From: Fibrella rubiginis
GTDB taxonomy: Bacteria; Bacteroidota; Bacteroidia; Cytophagales; Spirosomataceae
Length of the DNA: 34,455 bases
Reading direction: 5' to 3'
NCBI RefSeq assembly: GCF_017353185.1
Contig: NZ_JAFMYV010000020.1
Coordinates: forward strand, 1-34,455
In this document: piece after piece, positions 7,841 to 16,583 of the stretch
How positions within the stretch are numbered: position 1 is the first letter of the stretch
Layout of the letters: the number at the start of each line of letters is the position of its first letter
Program-made: the position numbers and the translations under genes
Notes under the pieces: model-generated
The model's input: the letters and a program-made list of their open reading frames with translations, nothing else
Databases searched by the model: none
What the model was told of the DNA's origin: nothing

Positions 7841-10800
7841 ATGCAAACACCTTTACGACCGCGTACCCTGCCAGGCAGGATCACGAGGCTGTTTGTGGCA
7901 CAGGGGCTGCTGGCCTGCTCGTGCCTAACGCTGTCACACGCCACAGGCACACCACCCGGTAACGCTGCTGATGTCCGTTCTACGGCCCGGCTCACGCAGA
8001 AAGTGGTGGATAAAACCGTGACGGGGCGAGTAACAGAAGAAGCAGGTGAGGGACTGCCCGGCGTGAGTGTAGTATTGAAAGGCACCCAACGTGGCACGGT
8101 GACGGATGCCGACGGCCGCTATAAACTCGACGTACCCGACGCCAATGCCGTGTTGGTATTCTCCTTCGTGGGTTACATCTCTCAGGAGGTAGCCGTGGGT
8201 GCTCAGGTAAACATCGACGTAAGCCTCAAAGGCGATGCCAAAACGCTGGACGAGTTTGTGGTGATTGGGTACGGCACCACCCGCAAGTCGGATTTAACGG
8301 GCGCGGTGGCTACCGTGAAAGAAGCACAACTGCAGGAACGCCCAACGTCGTCGCTCAACCAGGCCCTGTCGGGTCGGATGGCGGGTGTACAGGTCAACAC
8401 CAACTCTGGTCGGCCCGGCGGCCGCACCACCGTTCGGATTCGGGGCTTTAGTTCTATCAACTCGTCGAACAACCCGCTCTACGTGGTAGACGGTGTCTTT
8501 CTGCCGCAGGGTACGGGCGATCAGTTCAGCAACGCCATCGACTTTATCAACCCGAACGACATTGTCTCGGTGGAAGTACTGAAAGATGCCTCATCAACAG
8601 CCATTTACGGCGCACGGGGTGCCAACGGCGTTATTCTGGTAACGACCAAAAAAGGCAAGGCGGGCGAAAGCCGTGTCACCTACGACGCCCAGGTGGGCAT
8701 GAACACCATTGGTCCCAACCGGCCCCATGTACTCAACGCCAGGCAATACCTGGCCGTAGAAGACCTTGCCTACGCCAACATTGCCAAGTATGACCCTAAA
8801 GGCTGGGAGGCTGGCAAGTGGGCCTATCTTGACCCCGTGGCCCGCCGCAAGGCTTATAGTGCTAAGTTTCCCGGCGTGTTCGACGCCAACCTGAATCCAC
8901 TCTACGACACCGACTGGTTCAAAGAATCGACGCAGAATCGGTTGTCGCAAAACCACCAGCTGGGTTTCAGCGGCGGCAATGAGCGCACGCAGTATTCGCT
9001 GTCGCTGGGTTACCGCGACGACGAAGGCTTGATCAAGACATCGTACATGAAGCGGTATTCAGGCCGGTTCACCCTCGACGATCAGGTAAAACGCTGGCTG
9101 AAAGTGAGCGGTACACTGAGCTACAACAACCAGTCGGAAAACCTCGTCGACGTCAATGACGCGGTGGCCCGGCAAATTGTGGAAGACTTTCCATTTCTGC
9201 CCGTTACCTACGCCGACGGCACTTACGCCAACAACCGCGATTACCCTTACGCTGAAGGCACGTTTAGCTCGGTTCACCGGCTGATGGGACGGCGGTATAT
9301 CCAGAATACGCAGACCACGCTGGGTAGCCTGGCCGCCACGCTGAGCCTGGCCAAAGGATTGGAATTCAGGAGCATCCTGGGGGCCAACATCCAAACGCAG
9401 GAGATCAACCAGTCAACTACCCGTACGCTCAACATTGGCGGCAACGGCAACGCATCGACCAACAATGCCCGCACAACCGTATGGTCGCTGGAGAACTACC
9501 TGACCTACAACCGGCAGTTTGGTCAGGACCATTCGCTGACAAGCCTGTTGGGGCTTTCGTGGCAGGAAACCAATGTGTTTGGCATTGGTGCGGGGGTCAA
9601 CAATTTTGCTACCGACTACTTTGGGTTTAACAACCTGGGGGCCGGGGCTACCAACCCGTTCGTGTCGTCGGGGGCGTCGCGGTTTGCCATCAACTCGTAT
9701 TTTGGTCGCATCAATTACGGCTTCAAAAACAAGTATTTGTTCACGGCTACTGGCCGGGCCGACGGATCATCGAAGTTTGGGGCGAACCACAAGTTTGCGT
9801 TCTTCCCCTCAGCAGCGCTGGCCTGGCGGGTATCAGAAGAAGATTTCCTGAAAGGCAACCCGGTGGTGTCGAACCTGAAACTGCGCACTAGCTACGGCCT
9901 GACGGGCAATTCCGAAATTCCCCCCTACTCGTCGCTGTCTTTGCTTAGCTCGAACTACTCGACCATCTACTCCGATGCGCGGGTGGGCGGTACCGGTATC
10001 AGCCGCCTAGCCAACCCCGATTTGCGCTGGGAAAAAACGGCACAGAGCGACATAGGTCTGGAAATAGGGTTGTTTAAAGGGCGGGTTAACCTGGAAGCCG
10101 ATTACTACTACCGCCTCACCACCGACATGCTCCTCGATGCACCCGTGCCGCTATCGAGCGGCTATGGCACCATCCGGCGCAATGTGGGTTCGATGGAAAA
10201 TAGAGGATTTGAGTTTGGTATCAACACGGTCAACATCAACCGGCCTTCGTTTACCTGGAATACCTCGTTCAACATCTCGTTCAACAAAAACAAGGTGCTT
10301 TCGCTGGCTACCCCGTCCGATATTTTCAATGTGGGTGGTCCTGACTTCACCAACCCCACCAACATCATTCGGGTGGGCGAACCGGTGGGGTCGTTCTGGG
10401 GCCTCACCCGCGTGGGTGTCTGGAGCGAAGCGGAGCGCGAAGAAGCCGCCAAATTCACCAGCTACCGCAACGGTCTGACCATTCTGCCCGGCGACATCAA
10501 GTACCTCGACGTGAACGGCGACAAAGCCATCACCGACGCCGACCGCAGCATTATTGGCAATGGCAGCCCCAAAGGCTGGGGCGCGCTGAACAACAACGTT
10601 CGCATCGGCAACTTCGACGCCACGTTCGAGATGCAGTTCATGTTTGGTAATCAGGTGATGCTCATGAACCTGCACCCCAGCGAAGACCGGCAGGCACTGG
10701 CCAACAGCTACACGTCGGTATTGAACGCCTGGACGCCTACGAACCAGAATACGCAGATTGCCGAAATCCGCGATACCCGTGCGGGCTACGTAACCAACGT

Positions 10801-11083
10801 AGATAGCCACTGGATCAAAAACGGCTCGTTCCTGCGGGGTCGCAACCTGCTGGTTGGCTACACGTTCCCCGCCGCCCTGACAAACCGGCTCAAGATCAAT
10901 CGGTTACGGGTGTATACCTCGGCACAAAACTTCTTCCTGCTGGTAGAAGACCCCATCGTGGGCGACCCCGAAGTGACACCCACCAACCAGGGGGGCGGCA
11001 ACAGCGCTTTTTCGCAGGGCATGATCTGGCACAACTACCCCAAGCCAACCACCTACCTGCTGGGCATTCAACTGGGTCTGTAA
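7841..11083 (+). CDS. SusC/RagA-family TonB-linked outer membrane transporter
   Basis: This 1080-residue outer-membrane beta-barrel should import an oligosaccharide or similar ligand with its SusD partner, powered by TonB. Residues 1-34 form a long signal peptide. A carboxypeptidase-D-regulatory-like domain follows (about 58-131; VTGRVTEEAGEGLPGVSV, then GTVTDADGRYKL). A TonB-box-like segment, LDEFVVIGYGT, is at 136-146. The plug domain (about 150-265) contains the typical NNPLYVVDGV and VEVLKDASSTAIYGARGANG. The rest is barrel with many aromatic, alternating strands. The length is usual. susD starts 33 bases downstream, so the two are almost certainly cotranscribed. No sigma/anti-sigma pair, hybrid two-component sensor or glycosidase adjoins the pair, so the substrate cannot be read from context. 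Confidence 0.96.
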   Translation: MQTPLRPRTLPGRITRLFVAQGLLACSCLTLSHATGTPPGNAADVRSTARLTQKVVDKTVTGRVTEEAGEGLPGVSVVLKGTQRGTVTDADGRYKLDVPDANAVLVFSFVGYISQEVAVGAQVNIDVSLKGDAKTLDEFVVIGYGTTRKSDLTGAVATVKEAQLQERPTSSLNQALSGRMAGVQVNTNSGRPGGRTTVRIRGFSSINSSNNPLYVVDGVFLPQGTGDQFSNAIDFINPNDIVSVEVLKDASSTAIYGARGANGVILVTTKKGKAGESRVTYDAQVGMNTIGPNRPHVLNARQYLAVEDLAYANIAKYDPKGWEAGKWAYLDPVARRKAYSAKFPGVFDANLNPLYDTDWFKESTQNRLSQNHQLGFSGGNERTQYSLSLGYRDDEGLIKTSYMKRYSGRFTLDDQVKRWLKVSGTLSYNNQSENLVDVNDAVARQIVEDFPFLPVTYADGTYANNRDYPYAEGTFSSVHRLMGRRYIQNTQTTLGSLAATLSLAKGLEFRSILGANIQTQEINQSTTRTLNIGGNGNASTNNARTTVWSLENYLTYNRQFGQDHSLTSLLGLSWQETNVFGIGAGVNNFATDYFGFNNLGAGATNPFVSSGASRFAINSYFGRINYGFKNKYLFTATGRADGSSKFGANHKFAFFPSAALAWRVSEEDFLKGNPVVSNLKLRTSYGLTGNSEIPPYSSLSLLSSNYSTIYSDARVGGTGISRLANPDLRWEKTAQSDIGLEIGLFKGRVNLEADYYYRLTTDMLLDAPVPLSSGYGTIRRNVGSMENRGFEFGINTVNINRPSFTWNTSFNISFNKNKVLSLATPSDIFNVGGPDFTNPTNIIRVGEPVGSFWGLTRVGVWSEAEREEAAKFTSYRNGLTILPGDIKYLDVNGDKAITDADRSIIGNGSPKGWGALNNNVRIGNFDATFEMQFMFGNQVMLMNLHPSEDRQALANSYTSVLNAWTPTNQNTQIAEIRDTRAGYVTNVDSHWIKNGSFLRGRNLLVGYTFPAALTNRLKINRLRVYTSAQNFFLLVEDPIVGDPEVTPTNQGGGNSAFSQGMIWHNYPKPTTYLLGIQLGL

Positions 11084-11116
11084 TCGCCTGACCCGTTTTT
11101 CACTCAACTAATTATC

Positions 11117-12679
11117 ATGAGACATTCACGCATACTAGTCATCGGCCGGGCCGCGCTGTGCAGCTTCGCCCTGATGGCCACAGGCTGTTCTAATTTTCTG
11201 GACGAACAGGCTCCGTCTAACCTTACTCCTACCAGTTTCTATACCATTCCCGACCACGCCGAAGCAGCCATTGCGGCGGTTTATTCCGACACCCGGTTTA
11301 TGGGTGGTGGTGCGGGTATTTTCTCCAGCAACTGGCAACTGCTCGAAGCCCTAACGGGTACGTCGACGACCGAAACAGCCCAGAACTCAGACCTCAACAA
11401 CCTTTATGGGCTGGTTCACGACGGCAACACCATTCACGTGGTCAATTACTGGGCGGGGCTGTATAAAGTGATTGCACAAGCCAACCAGGTGCTTGACAAA
11501 GTACCCGGCATTGCGCTGATGGACGCGGCTCAAAAGGCCAAAATCCTGGGCGAAGCCCGGTTTCTACGCGCTACAGCCTATTTTACTGCCGTGCAGTTGT
11601 GGGGCGATATTCCGCTGATCGTGAAGCCGCAGTCGGCTTCGTCAGAAGATTTTCTGCCCGTTCGCGCTCCTAAAGAGGACATCTACAAGCTCATCGTAGA
11701 CGATCTGACGGCTGCCGAAGCGGCGGGTCTGAACTGGATGGATGTCAGCGGGCGGGTAAATCTGGCCGCCGTGAAAACGCAGTTGGCCAAAGTTTATCTG
11801 ACCATGGCGGGCTTCCCGCTTAGCAAAGGCGCTCCTTACTACAAACTGGCCGCCGACAAGTCTTTGGAAGTGATCACCTACGCCAACGCCAACCCGTCGA
11901 TGATCAATCTTTTCCCGACGTACGAAGAGGTTCACCGCGAGGGCAACAAAAACCGGGTAGAGCACCTGTATATGTTGCAGTATAATACGCTGGTAGCAGG
12001 CAACCCGATGGACAATTTCTACCCCAACTTTAAGCCCGTAACCTACAACGGGCCATCAGGAACGGGTAGTTCGGTGCCAACGCCGTCGTTCTATAAGTCG
12101 TATGAAGCGGGCGACCTGCGGGCTAAAGATCAGGTGGGTTATTTCTACACGACCTATTATGAAAAAGGCACGGGCGCTCCCTTTGACCTGGGTGGCCCTT
12201 ACGTGTTCAAGCACTTCAACCGCACCGCCAACGGCACACCAGGGGCAACGCCTACGAAGCAGAACAACCTGAACGTGCCCCAGATCCGCTTTGCCGAAAC
12301 GCTGCTGATTCACGCCGAAGCACAAAACGAACTGGGTGCGCCCACGCAGGCGGCTTATGATGCTCTAAAGCGTATCCGCGACCGGGCGGCGCTTACCACC
12401 CCCGCGTTGGGTACGTTCTCGCAGGCTACCTTCCGCGAGGCCGTGTGGCGCGAACGCTGGCATGAACTGTGCTACGAGCAGATCACGTGGTTCGACATGG
12501 TACGGCTACGGAAGGTGTATAACGACAAAACCAACAGTTTCGACAATTTTGTTGGTCACGTTAACCCCAGTTCAAACCAGGCGTTGCAGGAAAAACACCT
12601 GCTGCTCCCCCTGCCCAAGCGCGAACTGCAAAACAACCCTAACCTGAAGCCCCAGAATCCGGGCTATCCGGGAGTGTAA
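11117..12679 (+). CDS. SusD/RagB-family nutrient-binding lipoprotein
   Basis: This 520-residue surface lipoprotein should cap the SusC channel and bind the ligand. The signal peptide ends in a lipobox with acylated Cys24 (LMATGC), followed by SNFLDEQAPS, a typical SusD N-terminus. The helical TPR-like scaffold includes KILGEARFLRATAYFTAVQLWGDIPL (about residues 134-160), a hallmark segment of the family. The C-terminal part has the conserved arginine-rich stretch with FREAVWRERWHELCYEQ and ends in a LPLPKRELQNNPNLKPQNPGY-type tail. The gene sits 33 bases after susC. A palindromic element begins 3 bases after its stop codon. Confidence 0.95.
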   Translation: MRHSRILVIGRAALCSFALMATGCSNFLDEQAPSNLTPTSFYTIPDHAEAAIAAVYSDTRFMGGGAGIFSSNWQLLEALTGTSTTETAQNSDLNNLYGLVHDGNTIHVVNYWAGLYKVIAQANQVLDKVPGIALMDAAQKAKILGEARFLRATAYFTAVQLWGDIPLIVKPQSASSEDFLPVRAPKEDIYKLIVDDLTAAEAAGLNWMDVSGRVNLAAVKTQLAKVYLTMAGFPLSKGAPYYKLAADKSLEVITYANANPSMINLFPTYEEVHREGNKNRVEHLYMLQYNTLVAGNPMDNFYPNFKPVTYNGPSGTGSSVPTPSFYKSYEAGDLRAKDQVGYFYTTYYEKGTGAPFDLGGPYVFKHFNRTANGTPGATPTKQNNLNVPQIRFAETLLIHAEAQNELGAPTQAAYDALKRIRDRAALTTPALGTFSQATFREAVWRERWHELCYEQITWFDMVRLRKVYNDKTNSFDNFVGHVNPSSNQALQEKHLLLPLPKRELQNNPNLKPQNPGYPGV

Positions 12680-12682
12680 AGG

Positions 12683-12788
12683 GATTTGGGATTGGGGATT
12701 TCGGATCTCGGATTGGTTGCTTACGCCAGAATATATTTGCTCTGGCGTAAGTAACCAATCCGAGATCCGAAATCCCCAATCCCAAATC
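12683..12788. repeat. Intergenic inverted repeat, family A copy 2
   Basis: The arms are 12683-12730 and 12741-12788, 48 nt each with a single mismatch, around a 10-nt A+T-rich loop. It fills the gap between the convergent susD and SDR genes; its right arm reaches into the SDR stop codon. Its inner stem and loop match the element at 2950-3050. The arms contain degenerate GGGATT/GGATT direct repeats. Confidence 0.95.
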
Positions 12789-13566
12789 ACTTCGGTCCCA
12801 TCCGGATTGCCCCATCTAAGCGAATCACTTCGCCGTTGAGCATGGGGTTTTCCACGATGGCTTTGGCCAGCAAACCGTATTCGGCGGGGCGACCGAGGCG
12901 TGAGGGGAATGGCACCTGCTGACCCAGCGAGAGGCGGGCTTCTTCGGGCAGGGCGGCCAGCAATGGGGTCTCAAACAGGCCCGGCGCAATGGTCATCACC
13001 CGGATGCCCGACTTAGCCAGATCGCGGGCAATAGGCAGAGTCATGCCTACAATCCCCCCCTTAGAGGCCGAATAGGCCGCCTGACCAATTTGGCCGTCAT
13101 AGGCCGCTACTGATGCCGTGTTGATAATGACACCCCGTTCGCCATCCGCGTTCGGGGTGTTTTTTTCCATGGCAAACGCTGCCAGCCGGATTACGTTGAA
13201 GGTGCCGATCAGGTTCACCTCTATCGTCTTCCGAAAGGCGTCGAGCGAGTGCGGGCCATATTCGCCACCTACTTTGCCCAGCGTCTTGCGGGCCTCGGCA
13301 ATACCAGCGCAGTTCACAGCAATGTGCAGCGCCCCAAACTGACTCACAGCCAGATCGATAGCCCGCTGCACATCGCCCTCATTAGCCACGTTGGTGAGGC
13401 AATAATACGCGCTGGTACCCAATTCGTCCACCAGCGCGTTGCCCCGATCCTGATTCAGATCGACAATGATAACGTTGGCACCCAGCGCGTGAAACTGCCG
13501 GACGGTAGCCTCGCCCAGGCCCGATGCTCCCCCCGTAACGAGAGCCGTAGCGTTTTGTAAATTCAT
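12787..13566 (-). CDS. SDR family dehydrogenase, 3-hydroxyacyl-CoA dehydrogenase type 2-like
   Basis: This 259-residue classical short-chain dehydrogenase most resembles the HSD10/type II 3-hydroxyacyl-CoA dehydrogenase subgroup, which oxidises 3-hydroxyacyl-CoA or related alcohols with NAD. The cofactor motif TGGASGLG is at residues 11-18. Asp36 after strand 2 (IIVDLN) indicates NAD, and NCAG lies near residue 90. The catalytic residues are the serine in NTASVAAYDGQ and the YSASKGG Tyr/Lys pair near 165-169. The insert AEARKTLGKVGGEYGPHSLD after NCAG is typical of the HSD10 subgroup. The gene lies 63 bases downstream of the FAD oxidoreductase on the same strand, with a hairpin in the gap. 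The exact substrate is inferred only from subgroup resemblance. Confidence 0.88.
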   Translation of the reverse strand: MNLQNATALVTGGASGLGEATVRQFHALGANVIIVDLNQDRGNALVDELGTSAYYCLTNVANEGDVQRAIDLAVSQFGALHIAVNCAGIAEARKTLGKVGGEYGPHSLDAFRKTIEVNLIGTFNVIRLAAFAMEKNTPNADGERGVIINTASVAAYDGQIGQAAYSASKGGIVGMTLPIARDLAKSGIRVMTIAPGLFETPLLAALPEEARLSLGQQVPFPSRLGRPAEYGLLAKAIVENPMLNGEVIRLDGAIRMGPK

Positions 13567-13570
13567 ATGC

Positions 13571-13626
13571 CTGGCGGAGCAATGCTCCGCTGTCTACTTT
13601 ATAAAGGCGGAGCGTTGCTCCGCCAG
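13571..13626. repeat. Nested palindromic hairpin between FAD oxidoreductase and SDR
   Basis: The arms are 13571-13590 and 13607-13626 (20 nt, one mismatch) with a 16-nt A+T-rich loop. Each arm is itself nearly palindromic around GGAGCAATGCTCC, so it can form either one long stem or two short ones. No T-run follows on the - strand. Confidence 0.9.
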
Positions 13627-13629
13627 ACT

Positions 13630-15672
13630 TCATTTCACCGGTAAAAATAGCACGGCATCGGCCACAGTCGGCTGCGCTGAGCCCGCCGTGGCCAGTTCGA
13701 CGTAGGGTGCTTTTCCGGCTACGATAGTATGTTCGCCCAGGTTGATCCAGTCATTGTTTTGGCGTTGCTGGTTCACCGTTTGAATAACCTCTTTCTGCCC
13801 CGAGAACACCCGGATCGCTACCCGGTCGGCCTTGTCGGTTTGTATGGCTACCTGATCGGGGTTGCCGCCACCGCCCGCCCGCGTGGGGTTATACATGTAG
13901 ATGCGATACCGCCCCGGCTTGATACCCATTGCCGCAAACCGCACCGAAGCAGGTTGGGCGCCAGCACTCACCAACGCCGAGGTACCGTATTTGCTGCCTT
14001 TGGTAATGCGTTGCCAATTGCCCTGACGCATCACCCGAGCCGAATCGTCATTATCGACCAACAGTTCGGGCCGACTGCCATTGAGCAGTGGGTTGTCGCG
14101 AAGAGTATGTTGCAGCCGCGCCACATCGATACCCTGCACCGCCTTGTTTTCGTCGATAGCCTGGGCGGCGGCTACCCCGGCGGTTTGGCCCAGCACCATA
14201 AACACCGGCTCCATCCGGATAGACCCGTAGGCAATATGGCTGGCCGAGAGACAAACCGGTACCAGCAAATTCGCGCACTCGGCAGCTTTCGGCACCAGCG
14301 CGCGGTAGCTGATCGGGTATGGACCAAAGCCGCCCACCTGCACGTCGCCCTCGTTGCGCACCATCGCTACGCCGTTCTTGTCTGTCACCACCAGTCGCTG
14401 GCAATTATGCGAATCCATCGTGTAGGCAGCCATACCAATGCCGTCGGTCACGGTGGCTTTGCCCTCGCAGTTGGCCTGCGTCATCACGTAGTCGCCTACC
14501 ATACGCCGCGCTTCCCGGATGTAGAGCTGGTGCGAAAAGTGGCTGTTGTCCCTGTATTCATCTTTCGGGTAACCCCATTGCAGCATCTCGTCGCGCAGGT
14601 GTTTGGGCATGCGTGGGTCATGGCCGATGAAGTAGAAAAAGCCCTTCGTGTATAGTTCATGATCGCGGATAATCTCGGCCCGGCGGGCGTAGCTGGCATT
14701 AGGGTAATCGTGATTCGCGCCAATCATGTCTGTCGATAATCCCCCGCAGTTGTTGATGTCTGTTTTGTGGTTGGGCATCATCACAAAATGCATCAGGTTC
14801 CAGGTCAGCTCTTTGGGTACCTTTTTCTGAATCTGCCGTAATAACAGTTCATACTTCGTAGAATCATAGCCAACAGGCCGCGTGATGGGCAGGCGATTGG
14901 CGGGATCGTCGGTAAGGCACATGCGGTAATTGTAGGCCTGAATCGTCTGGTCGCCGCTGCCATTGGGTTGCAGTTTGGCTGTGCTGACACCGTACAACAA
15001 CCCACTTTCTGGTTTTCCCGGAACACGATACGGATCAACACCGTCCGGAAACTGATGCTTATCAAGCAGTTGCACGCCATTCCAGGTCTCGCCATATTGA
15101 CTATTGGCCTCACGCCCCACGGTGTACTGCACGCCTGCCTGCGCCATCAGATCGCCTTCATACGAACAGTCGATAAATTGCTTCGCCGAAATTGTCTGCA
15201 CGTTGCCCCGGCCTTGCGCGCGAGGTAGGGTCGTGGCCGGTTCGAGCACAATGGCTGTGATCCGGTTGCCGGTCTTTTGCACAGAACGCAGCCGGAGGCC
15301 CATTAGTGGAGTCAGGCTTGCTTCTTTTAGATAAGTAACAAACAGATTTTCAGCCACATGAGGCTCAAATATCCACTGCTCCAAATGCCCGTAGTGTGTG
15401 CCAATGCGGCGGTAAAAATCCCGCGCCAGGCCCGTCACGGCGAATTTATTGCCAATATCAGTGGCTCCCAGCCCTCCCGCCGACAAGCCGCCGAGGTGTT
15501 TTCCGGGTTCAATGAGCACGACTGATTTCCCCGCCCGTTTGGCTGCCACCGCCGCCATCACCCCCGCCGATGTGCCGCCATATACGCAGACGTCGAACAT
15601 AGGAGCAGGGGGTGGAGAAAAGGGGAGGAAAGAGGAAAGAAGAAAAGAGAGAAGGAAAAGAAGGATTTTCAT
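13630..15672 (-). CDS. Secreted FAD-dependent oxidoreductase with xanthan-lyase-like C-terminal domain
   Basis: This 680-residue protein starts with a signal peptide (about residues 1-24, unusually rich in Leu, Ser, Phe and Pro). The FAD-binding strand and loop VCVYGGTSAGVMAA follow at about 28-41. The LGGLSAGGLGATD segment at 60-72 is typical of the FAD_oxidored family found in Bacteroidota and Planctomycetota carbohydrate gene clusters. Residues from about 540 to 680 form a separate beta domain of the golvesin/xanthan-lyase type (GRYRIYMYNPT, WINLGEHTIVAG, VADAVLF), probably binding polysaccharide. The reaction is unknown; members are annotated only as oxidoreductases. An internal Met25 just before the FAD motif is a possible cytosolic start, but the upstream signal peptide makes Met1 more likely. 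The signal-peptide codons coincide with a long homopurine/homopyrimidine tract. Confidence 0.85.
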   Translation of the reverse strand: MKILLFLLSFLLSSFLPFSPPPAPMFDVCVYGGTSAGVMAAVAAKRAGKSVVLIEPGKHLGGLSAGGLGATDIGNKFAVTGLARDFYRRIGTHYGHLEQWIFEPHVAENLFVTYLKEASLTPLMGLRLRSVQKTGNRITAIVLEPATTLPRAQGRGNVQTISAKQFIDCSYEGDLMAQAGVQYTVGREANSQYGETWNGVQLLDKHQFPDGVDPYRVPGKPESGLLYGVSTAKLQPNGSGDQTIQAYNYRMCLTDDPANRLPITRPVGYDSTKYELLLRQIQKKVPKELTWNLMHFVMMPNHKTDINNCGGLSTDMIGANHDYPNASYARRAEIIRDHELYTKGFFYFIGHDPRMPKHLRDEMLQWGYPKDEYRDNSHFSHQLYIREARRMVGDYVMTQANCEGKATVTDGIGMAAYTMDSHNCQRLVVTDKNGVAMVRNEGDVQVGGFGPYPISYRALVPKAAECANLLVPVCLSASHIAYGSIRMEPVFMVLGQTAGVAAAQAIDENKAVQGIDVARLQHTLRDNPLLNGSRPELLVDNDDSARVMRQGNWQRITKGSKYGTSALVSAGAQPASVRFAAMGIKPGRYRIYMYNPTRAGGGGNPDQVAIQTDKADRVAIRVFSGQKEVIQTVNQQRQNNDWINLGEHTIVAGKAPYVELATAGSAQPTVADAVLFLPVK
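15614..15665. repeat. 52-nt uninterrupted purine tract
   Basis: The + strand from 15614 to 15665 contains only A and G, in irregular GGAAA/AGA units. It lies within the signal-peptide codons of the - strand FAD oxidoreductase, so the coding strand is all pyrimidine there. The surrounding sequence is of mixed composition. Confidence 0.9.
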
Positions 15673-15706
15673 GTGGTTGAGCGTATGAGGTGGCTAGCGG
15701 AGCTTG

Positions 15707-15790
15707 GTCATCCCCACGGTGAGAGGGATATACGTTCATTCAGGCGTATTGTGCATTGGGAAAGTGGATCCCTCCTACCGTGGGGATGAC
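15707..15790. repeat. Dispersed inverted repeat, family B copy 1
   Basis: The arms are 15707-15729 and 15768-15790 (23 nt, two mismatches), beginning GTCATCC and ending GGATGAC. The 38-nt loop contains a GTATTGTG-ATT-GGAAA segment shared with the element at 24999-25080. It lies between the HAD gene and the FAD oxidoreductase, both on the - strand, and lacks a terminator T-run. Confidence 0.92.
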
Positions 15791-15795
15791 AAAAA

Positions 15796-16485
15796 CTACA
15801 AAATTGCTTTCAATTCCTGCCAGTGCTGTATGGTATACGTAGCCGGCTCGGCTACCTGTTCGTTATTGGGGTTATAAAAAACGGTGTCTAAGCCAACGGC
15901 TTTGGCACCCTGGATGTCGGCTTCGTAATTGTCGCCCAGCATCAGGCTTTCCGGCACGGTGGCACCGCTTGCCTGTAAGGCATACTCAAATATGCGCGGA
16001 TCAGGCTTTTTCGCGTCGGCCGACTGGGTCGTCACCACCAGTTCGAAGTAGTGGGCAATATCGGCAGAGGCCATTTTCACGGCTTGTATTTCGGCGAAAC
16101 CGTTCGTGATAATGTGCATCCGGTAACGGCCGTGCAGATGCTCCAGAATCTCACGGGCCGAGTTGGTCAAGTGCGCTTTGCGGGGCAACAAACGCAGGTA
16201 GTCGGTATTCAATTCGGCGCAACCCGCTGTATCGTTTATACCCAAGGCACCTAATACCAATGGAAAACGGTGCTCGCGGATGTATTCATGCGCTACCAGA
16301 TTGCGGTCGTAGTCGGCCCAGAGCTTACGGTTGATGCGAATAAACGCTTCGGAAAACGCTTCTGCCGATGGCACTCCACGGTCAGCTAACCGGTGGGTAT
16401 CATAAATTTCCGCAATCGACTCCGCTGAATTCCGGTCAAAATCCCAGAGCGTATGATCGAGGTCGAAAAAAAGGTGTTTGTACAT
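15796..16485 (-). CDS. HAD-family hydrolase, YjjG-type pyrimidine nucleotidase
   Basis: This 229-residue cytosolic phosphatase belongs to the HAD superfamily and most resembles YjjG, which dephosphorylates non-canonical pyrimidine nucleotides (house-cleaning). Motif I is FFDLDHTLWDF at about residues 6-16, with the nucleophile Asp8 and acid/base Asp10. A helical cap follows (about 20-90). Motif II is HIITNGF, motif III is the lysine in DAKKPDPRIF and motif IV is the acidic MLGDNYEADIQGA. The LWDF continuation of motif I is characteristic of the YjjG group. The gene is preceded by a perfect 23-nt inverted repeat and followed by a family B repeat. The family is firm; the subgroup is probable. 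Confidence 0.88.
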   Translation of the reverse strand: MYKHLFFDLDHTLWDFDRNSAESIAEIYDTHRLADRGVPSAEAFSEAFIRINRKLWADYDRNLVAHEYIREHRFPLVLGALGINDTAGCAELNTDYLRLLPRKAHLTNSAREILEHLHGRYRMHIITNGFAEIQAVKMASADIAHYFELVVTTQSADAKKPDPRIFEYALQASGATVPESLMLGDNYEADIQGAKAVGLDTVFYNPNNEQVAEPATYTIQHWQELKAIL

Positions 16486-16500
16486 AATGAAGCGCTGTTG

Positions 16501-16569
16501 GTCTGTTTTGTTGTTTGTCTGTTAAGCATTTGCATGATGTGTTCCGAACAGACAAACAACAAAACAGAC
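16501..16569. repeat. Perfect 23-nt intergenic inverted repeat
   Basis: The arms 16501-16523 and 16547-16569 are exact reverse complements with a 23-nt loop. The arms are G/T-only on the left and A/C/G on the right, built from GTCTGTT and TTGTT words. It lies between the HAD gene and the upstream ferredoxin-like gene, both on the - strand. Confidence 0.93.
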
Positions 16570-16583
16570 TAACGCATAAACAA

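Noticed and set aside
10151..10810. 219-codon - strand ORF antisense to susC
   Set aside because: Val/Gly/Arg/His-rich shadow frame inside a clear beta-barrel gene.
12683..12788. 48-nt palindrome as a normal intrinsic terminator between convergent genes
   Set aside because: No T-run follows on either side and the stem is far longer than usual; it may still affect transcription, but it is better described as a repeat.
13729..14655. 308-codon + strand ORF antisense to the FAD oxidoreductase
   Set aside because: His/Arg/Val-rich composition typical of antisense frames in GC-rich genes; the opposite strand has a well-recognised protein with a complete FAD site.
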